Assembly (NCBI GenBank): GCA_910587935.1
Contig: CAJUNP010000056.1
Location: 1-11,970 of the forward strand
DNA length: 11,970 bases
From: an uncultured Lachnospiraceae bacterium
GTDB lineage: Bacteria; Bacillota; Clostridia; Lachnospirales; Lachnospiraceae
Direction: 5' to 3'
In this document: positions 8,082 to 11,970 of the stretch, piece after piece
Layout: each line of letters opens with the position of its first letter
Position numbering within the stretch: position 1 is the stretch's first letter
Translations under genes and position numbers: made by a program
The notes under the pieces: model-generated
Told to the model about the DNA's origin: nothing
Databases searched by the model: none
The model's input: the letters and a program-made list of their open reading frames with translations, nothing else

Positions 8082-8101
8082 TCGAAAGGCATGGATATAA
8101 A

Positions 8102-8806
8102 ATGGAATCGATTAAAATTTTAGTCGTGGAAGACGACATGGATATTAATAACTTACTGGCAAAAATCCTGAAAAAAGCAGGCTACGAGCCGGTACAGGCT
8201 TACTCCGGATCGGAAGCCTGGCTCCGGCTTGAAAAAAATGCGGTGAAAGAATACTCCCTCATTCTGCTGGATTTAATGCTGCCGGGACTTATGGGGGAAG
8301 AACTCATCGAACGAATCCGGCAGACAAGCAGAGTTCCCATTATCGTACTGTCGGCAAAGTCTTCTCTGAAAGACCGGGTGGCGGTTCTTGATCTGGGGGC
8401 GGACGATTACCTTACGAAACCCTTTGAAAAAGAAGAAGTCACGGCCCGGGTAAACAGCGCCCTGCGCCGTTACCTGCAGTTTTCCGGAGCCGGAGAAGAA
8501 CCGGATAAAACGGAAACGATTTGCTTTCAAAACATTACCCTCCATATCTCGTCCAGAGAGGCAAAAGTCAAAGGGGAACCTCTTGCGCTGACCGCTCACG
8601 AATTTGATCTTCTAAGCCTCCTTATGCGGTATCCCGGAAAAGTATTTTCCAGAGAAAGCCTTTACGAACAGATCTGGCAAAACGGCTATTACGGCGAGGA
8701 TAACACGGTCAATGTTCACATCAGCAACTTAAGGAAAAAGATAGCCGCTCTCGATCCGGATACCGACTACATTAAAACCGTATGGGGTATCGGCTTTAAG
8801 CTTTAA
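8102..8806 (+). CDS. OmpR-family DNA-binding response regulator
   Basis: This is a two-component transcription regulator of 235 residues. The receiver domain (1-120) has all key positions: acidic pair Asp11-Asp12, phosphoacceptor Asp57 in LLDLMLPG, Ser84, and Lys106 in TKPF. The C-terminal winged-helix domain (about 135-235) has LTAHEFDLLSLLM, the VFSRESLYEQIW helix, the recognition helix region NTVNVHISNLRKKI and the ending IKTVWGIGFKL. The start at 8102 puts the conserved IKILVVEDD at the N-terminus; an in-frame ATG at 8030 inside clpA would add 24 unrelated residues. The ribosome binding site is weak (GAAAGG about 12 bases upstream), so translation may partly depend on clpA. The likely partner is the kinase encoded after the ABC genes. 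Likely targets are the direct repeats just past its own stop codon. Being 20 bases behind clpA, it is probably transcribed with clpSA. Confidence 0.94.
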   Translation: MESIKILVVEDDMDINNLLAKILKKAGYEPVQAYSGSEAWLRLEKNAVKEYSLILLDLMLPGLMGEELIERIRQTSRVPIIVLSAKSSLKDRVAVLDLGADDYLTKPFEKEEVTARVNSALRRYLQFSGAGEEPDKTETICFQNITLHISSREAKVKGEPLALTAHEFDLLSLLMRYPGKVFSRESLYEQIWQNGYYGEDNTVNVHISNLRKKIAALDPDTDYIKTVWGIGFKL

Positions 8807-8846
8807 ACTTTCTTTAAACTTTCTTGCGTACTTATTAAACTTTCTT
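8803..8846 (+). promoter_or_regulatory. Three direct repeats, likely response-regulator operator
   Basis: Three identical 12-base copies of TTAAACTTTCTT lie at 8803-8814, 8814-8825 and 8835-8846. The first two are offset by 11 bases and the third by 21, close to one and two helical turns. A degenerate copy (GTACTTATT) fills the gap. OmpR-family regulators bind tandem direct repeats of about 10-11 bp on one helix face. The last copy ends 4 bases before a -10 box, which suits an activator. The first copy overlaps the regulator's own stop codon. Confidence 0.7.
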
Positions 8847-8850
8847 AGGT

Positions 8851-8856
8851 TATACT
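8851..8856 (+). promoter_or_regulatory. -10 box of the ABC exporter-kinase promoter
   Basis: TATACT matches TATAAT in five of six positions. No recognisable -35 lies 16-18 bases upstream (GTACTT or TACTTA), where the repeat block sits instead, so the promoter looks activator-dependent. Transcription would start near 8863, giving a leader of about 54 bases. Confidence 0.55.
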
Positions 8857-8916
8857 TACAACATCAGCCGGAGCAAACAGACGTCCGGTAAAACCGAAGA
8901 AGGAGAGGAAAGCAAA

Positions 8917-9858
8917 ATGAGCGGCACAGGAAATAACATATTAGTCAAAACCAAAAATCTGACTAAACAATACGGAAAAACAACCGCGCTGGACCATGTT
9001 GATATTACCATACGGCGGGGCGATATCTACGGACTGGTAGGAAATAACGGCGCCGGAAAAACCACCCTTTTAAAGATACTTACAGGCATCATTACAGCCA
9101 CGGGCGGCGAATTTACGCTCCTTGCGGCGGAAAAAGAAAGCGACTGCAGAAAAGTCCGCAGTAAAATTGGCGCAATTATTGAAAATCCGGGATTTTACCC
9201 CAAAATGTCCGTAAAGGATAACCTGGAATACTACCGGATTCAACGGGGAATACCCGGTAAAAATGCGGTAGAAAAAGTCCTTGATGAAGTAAATCTTAAA
9301 TATGCCGCCGGAAAAAAATTTGATTCCCTGTCCATGGGTATGAAACAGCGTCTGGGACTGGCGCTGGCGCTGATGGGAGAACCGGAATTTTTGATTCTGG
9401 ACGAACCCATCAACGGACTGGACCCTGCGGGAATTATTGAAATACGAAACCTCCTGCTGAAGCTGAATCAGGAAAAAGGCATTACCATACTGATCTCCAG
9501 CCACATTTTAACGGAACTGCAGAACATTGCGACGGAGTACGGTTTTTTAAACAAAGGAAAGCTGATTGAAGAAATCAGCGCCGCCGAATTAAAAAAGAAA
9601 TGCCGCAATTATCTGGAAATTAAGGTTACGGACGCCGCAAAATATACCGCGCTTCTGGAAAAGGAGTTAAACTGCACCAATTATAAAGTTCTTGACGGGA
9701 ACTGTATCCATATTCCCGACGAGGTGGAGCAGATTACCGATTACAGCGCTTTGGCGGTTCAAAACGGAATGGGCCTTCTGTCCTTTGAAATGAAGGAAAT
9801 TAATCTGGAGAACTATTACATGAATCTGATCGGCAAAGAGAAGGAGGAACAGGCATGA
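8917..9858 (+). CDS. ABC transporter ATPase, BcrA-type drug/peptide exporter
   Basis: This cytoplasmic ATPase powers the ABC-2 type permease encoded next to it. In the 313 residues the nucleotide-binding domain spans about 8-225: Walker A GNNGAGKT 42-49, a Q-loop region that reads IIENPGFYP (Glu in place of Gln, common in this subgroup), signature LSMGMKQ 138-144, Walker B FLILDE 158-163, D-loop GLDP 167-170 and the switch His196 in SSHIL. The remaining 90 residues form a C-terminal extension typical of BcrA/CcmA-like exporters. The ribosome binding site AGGAGAGG is 8 bases upstream. Its stop overlaps the permease start (ATGA). Exporters of this class often give resistance to antimicrobial peptides such as bacitracin or lantibiotics; with a two-component system around it this is the best guess, but the substrate cannot be read from sequence. 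Confidence 0.93.
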   Translation: MSGTGNNILVKTKNLTKQYGKTTALDHVDITIRRGDIYGLVGNNGAGKTTLLKILTGIITATGGEFTLLAAEKESDCRKVRSKIGAIIENPGFYPKMSVKDNLEYYRIQRGIPGKNAVEKVLDEVNLKYAAGKKFDSLSMGMKQRLGLALALMGEPEFLILDEPINGLDPAGIIEIRNLLLKLNQEKGITILISSHILTELQNIATEYGFLNKGKLIEEISAAELKKKCRNYLEIKVTDAAKYTALLEKELNCTNYKVLDGNCIHIPDEVEQITDYSALAVQNGMGLLSFEMKEINLENYYMNLIGKEKEEQA

Positions 9859-10637
9859 TAAATTTTATTAAAAGCGAACTTTACAGAGTTTTTCATACAA
9901 AAGGATTTTATCTTTTTACAGGTTTCGGAGTAGTCATGGTGCTGGCCATGAATCTGGTTTTATGGATGTGCGGACTGAATACTCCCGAATTTCGTTATAA
10001 CACCACGGGCTTTGCCTTTTCCATGCTTTATTACGGCGGATTCCAGCCGATTTTGTTTATGACCCTTGGTATAAGCACCGTTATTTTTTCCGGCGAATTT
10101 AAGAACAAAACCATAAACAACAGTATCGCCTTTGGGTGTTCCGCTAAGACCCATTTTATCGGCAAGCTGCTGGTTACCCTCCTGTGTTCCCTGATCTGCA
10201 TGCTTGTGACAGAGGGAACCCTGATCGGTTCCGGATATTTACTGCTGCAGGACAGCGGTCCGGCGGAGACTGCGAAGGTTATAAAGGCCACAATAGCCTG
10301 TACTCCTATATTGATTTGCAGCGTTTGCGCAGCCGTATCGTTATTTTATATTCTCAGAAGCGAAGTAAAAGGTATGTGGGCATGGCTCGTTCTGATAATT
10401 GGCGTGACAGCAGTCATAACACTGTTTGGCATGAAATTTGAGCCCATGAGACAATTAAGCCGATGGCTGATATACAATCTTGTAGTAGAAAACAGCATGG
10501 ATCCTGCTACCGGCATGACGGTGATGGTCTGGGAAACAAGCGAGGGATTTTACCGCTGTATTCTGGCCGGTGTAATAGGTATTCTTGTATTTGTGACAGC
10601 AGGCCTTGCCGGCGTATATAAAAGAGACTTAAAATAA
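9855..10637 (+). CDS. ABC-2 type permease of the exporter
   Basis: This is the membrane subunit that pairs with the preceding ATPase. The 260 residues begin with a cytoplasmic amphipathic stretch (MINFIKSELYRVFHTKGFY) typical of ABC-2 permeases, followed by about six hydrophobic segments near 17-38, 60-80, 104-130, 147-167, 173-193 and 232-254, and a basic C-terminus. A cytoplasmic loop with SGEFKNKTINNSIAFG (79-94) is the usual coupling region of this family. It lacks the ten-helix, large-extracellular-domain layout of BceB-type permeases, so sensing by a Bce-like mechanism is unlikely. Translation is probably coupled to the ATPase gene through the ATGA overlap, with GGAGG inside the upstream coding end. 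Sequence conservation is low in this family, so the call leans on topology and context. Confidence 0.88.
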   Translation: MINFIKSELYRVFHTKGFYLFTGFGVVMVLAMNLVLWMCGLNTPEFRYNTTGFAFSMLYYGGFQPILFMTLGISTVIFSGEFKNKTINNSIAFGCSAKTHFIGKLLVTLLCSLICMLVTEGTLIGSGYLLLQDSGPAETAKVIKATIACTPILICSVCAAVSLFYILRSEVKGMWAWLVLIIGVTAVITLFGMKFEPMRQLSRWLIYNLVVENSMDPATGMTVMVWETSEGFYRCILAGVIGILVFVTAGLAGVYKRDLK

Positions 10638-10671
10638 TTAGAAAGCGCAGGAAAACAGGGGAGGTAAGCTT

Positions 10672-11583
10672 ATGATCTATATTTTTATAATTGTCGGTAT
10701 CATTTCAAGCTTTTTTGCCCTGCGCTTTTTCCTGCTGACACATAATTTAAAAAAAGCGCGGAGAGAATTGGAAGAAATTATTCAAAACCCTCAGGAAAAC
10801 AGCATCCTGCATAACAGCGTTCCGCAAAAACACGCGGAACGCCTTCTGGCGTCCATGAACGAGTATATTCTGGCAGCCCGCAGGGAACGGATTTTTTATG
10901 AAAACAGAGAGAAAAAATTGCGGGCCCAGATTGAAAACATCAGCCATGACCTGCGCACGCCCCTAACGTCTCTGATCGGTTATCTGGATATTCTGGACCA
11001 GGACAGCCTGAATGAAGAAAACCGGGAATCTCTTGAAGTCATCGAGCGAAAGGCCCGCGCCCTCCACAGCCTCATCAGTAATTTTTATGATTTATCCAGA
11101 CTGGAGCTTGACGACTACCATCTGACTATGGAGCCGCTGGATCTGGCACGCTTTACGGACGAAACGATGCTCCAGTTCTACATGGAATTTGAAAAAAGAA
11201 ACCTGACGGTAGAGATAAACAAAAAAACGCCGGACGGGCCGGTTTTGATTTCCGCGGACAACGGCGCTCTGACCCGCATTTTTTATAATATGAATCAGAA
11301 TGCGCTAAGATATGCCGTAAGCCATTACCGGGTAAACTTAAAAGAAGAAAACGGAAAGGTTCTCCTGATTTTTGAAAATGACTGTAATTCTCTCAAAGAA
11401 GATGATATTGCGCATCTTTTTGAAAGGTTTTATGTCAAGGAAGCTTCGCGGACAAATGAAAGCACGGGACTTGGACTGACCATCAATAAGCTGCTTACGG
11501 AAGCCATGGGCGGAACGGTCCGGGCGGAGCTTGAAGGGAATTGGTTCCGGGCGGCGTATGAGTTTGGGAGGTTGAACGGGTGA
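10672..11583 (+). CDS. Membrane sensor histidine kinase with a short N-terminus
   Basis: This is the likely kinase partner of the OmpR-type regulator, separated from it by the ABC genes. It has 303 residues: one hydrophobic segment at about 2-22, a charged helical linker (24-85), the dimerisation/phosphoacceptor domain with His92 in ENISHDLRTPLTS, and an ATP-binding domain with N-box IFYNMNQNALRYA (203-215, Asn210), F-box LFERFY (249-254) and G2 TGLGL (265-269). There is no extracellular sensor domain. The G1 box, normally DxGxG, reads N236-D-C-N-S240, so its Asp and both glycines are missing; some ABC-linked Bacillota kinases share this (family recollection, not checked). GGGGAGG lies 7 bases before the ATG. 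It may sense through the exporter or within the membrane. Expression from the repeat-controlled promoter would give positive feedback. Confidence 0.92.
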   Translation: MIYIFIIVGIISSFFALRFFLLTHNLKKARRELEEIIQNPQENSILHNSVPQKHAERLLASMNEYILAARRERIFYENREKKLRAQIENISHDLRTPLTSLIGYLDILDQDSLNEENRESLEVIERKARALHSLISNFYDLSRLELDDYHLTMEPLDLARFTDETMLQFYMEFEKRNLTVEINKKTPDGPVLISADNGALTRIFYNMNQNALRYAVSHYRVNLKEENGKVLLIFENDCNSLKEDDIAHLFERFYVKEASRTNESTGLGLTINKLLTEAMGGTVRAELEGNWFRAAYEFGRLNG

Positions 11584-11586
11584 CTG

Positions 11587-11916
11587 CTAAATAAGCCAAA
11601 CCGGTACGAGCCAATTTTTTTCATCGATGGGCAGCAGGTCAGAAGCCATGCAGACGACACAGCCGTTTCCTATTTCTACTTTCAGTGTTTCCAATCCGTC
11701 AAATGTTTTCGTCGTCCCGACCGGGTCAATAGCGTGAAAATTTTTAATTGCGTTTTTTCCGGGCGAAGCGGCTTTTTTTATTTCTATGGGAGAAAGAATC
11801 CCATTTTGATAAATCAAAAGATCGATCTCCCTCTGATCTTTATCTCTATAATAAAATATCGGCGGTTCTTTACCGGCGTTCAAATAACTCTTATAAATTT
11901 CCGAGAATACATTCAA
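11587..11916 (-). pseudogene. C-terminal remnant of a DUF4143-type AAA ATPase
   Basis: The 109 residues match the end of the widespread ATPases that carry an N-terminal P-loop AAA domain and a C-terminal DUF4143 domain. The typical stretches are SYLNAGKEPPIFYYRDKDQ, REIDLLIYQNG, PIEIKKAASPGK, an ICMASDLLP-like segment and the ending NWLVPVWLI. Full proteins run to about 400 residues, so Walker motifs and most of DUF4143 are missing. Upstream the frame is closed by TAA at 11941-11943, and the residues before VFSEIYKSYLN do not look like the family, so homology seems to begin near 11910. The only start is TTG at 11916 without a ribosome binding site. A decayed or truncated gene is the best reading. 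The rest of the window to 11970 holds no gene I can support. Confidence 0.75.
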
Positions 11917-11922
11917 ATAACT
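11877..11922 (+). repeat. 13-base direct repeat at the remnant's break point
   Basis: CGTTCAAATAACT (11877-11889) and CATTCAAATAACT (11910-11922) match at 12 of 13 bases, 33 bases apart (11 codons in frame). The outer copy lies where similarity to the DUF4143 family ends. It may mark a recombination or deletion junction, or may be chance. Confidence 0.45.
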
Positions 11923-11970
11923 TCTCGGAATCTTCAGCCCTTATTTCATGGGGCTTTCAGAACCTATTTT

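Noticed and set aside
8030..8101. Response regulator starting at 8030 inside clpA
   Set aside because: The added 24 residues are not receiver-domain sequence; the family N-terminus starts at 8102.
11601..11626. Terminator after the kinase gene near the T-run
   Set aside because: The T-run lacks a stable stem before it; AAGCC and GAGCC are a direct rather than inverted pair, and ACCGGT is only a 6-base palindrome.

Overview
The window looks like a chromosomal segment from a low-to-mid GC Gram-positive anaerobe of the Clostridia, most probably a Lachnospiraceae-type organism. This rests on the protein style (large solute-binding lipoproteins, an AGCS symporter, an OmpR-type two-component/ABC cassette, a DUF4143 remnant), strong GGAGG-type ribosome binding sites and Bacillota-like promoters. 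The placement is inferred from family knowledge; there is no rRNA or marker gene here to prove it. I see no tRNA, rRNA, CRISPR array, insertion sequence or phage gene.

Left part, minus strand (about 1-4149). A strong TTGAAA-17-TATAAT promoter drives a 91-residue secreted Cys/His-rich protein. After 30 bp comes a 764-residue lipoprotein whose C-terminal half is a family-1 extracellular solute-binding domain and whose N-terminal half is a separate, probably beta-rich domain. No permease or ATPase for this binding protein lies nearby. Upstream is an AGCS-family sodium:amino-acid symporter that starts at TTG.

Middle, plus strand (4200-5491). A CPA-type cation:proton antiporter is divergent from the symporter and has its own extended -10 promoter in the 136-bp gap.

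Right part, plus strand (5492-11583). clpS and clpA are 4 bp apart and encode the N-degron adaptor and its AAA+ unfoldase, which feeds ClpP. Twenty bases after clpA begins an OmpR-family response regulator. A 110-bp gap then carries three near-perfect copies of an A/T-rich direct repeat just upstream of a -10 box. Next come an ABC-2 type exporter (ATPase and permease overlapping by ATGA) and a histidine kinase with one membrane segment and a degenerate G1 box. The simplest reading is that the kinase and regulator form one two-component system, and that the regulator binds the repeats to activate the exporter-kinase genes. The regulator itself is carried on the clpSA transcript.

Right edge, minus strand (11587-11970). 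This is the C-terminal piece of a DUF4143-type ATPase without its AAA+ domain, ending 3 bp from the kinase stop codon; it is most likely a decayed gene. The most unusual items are the small secreted protein/lipoprotein pair, the regulator repeats, and the clpSA-regulator-exporter-kinase layout. None of these is proven to be a new system from sequence alone.
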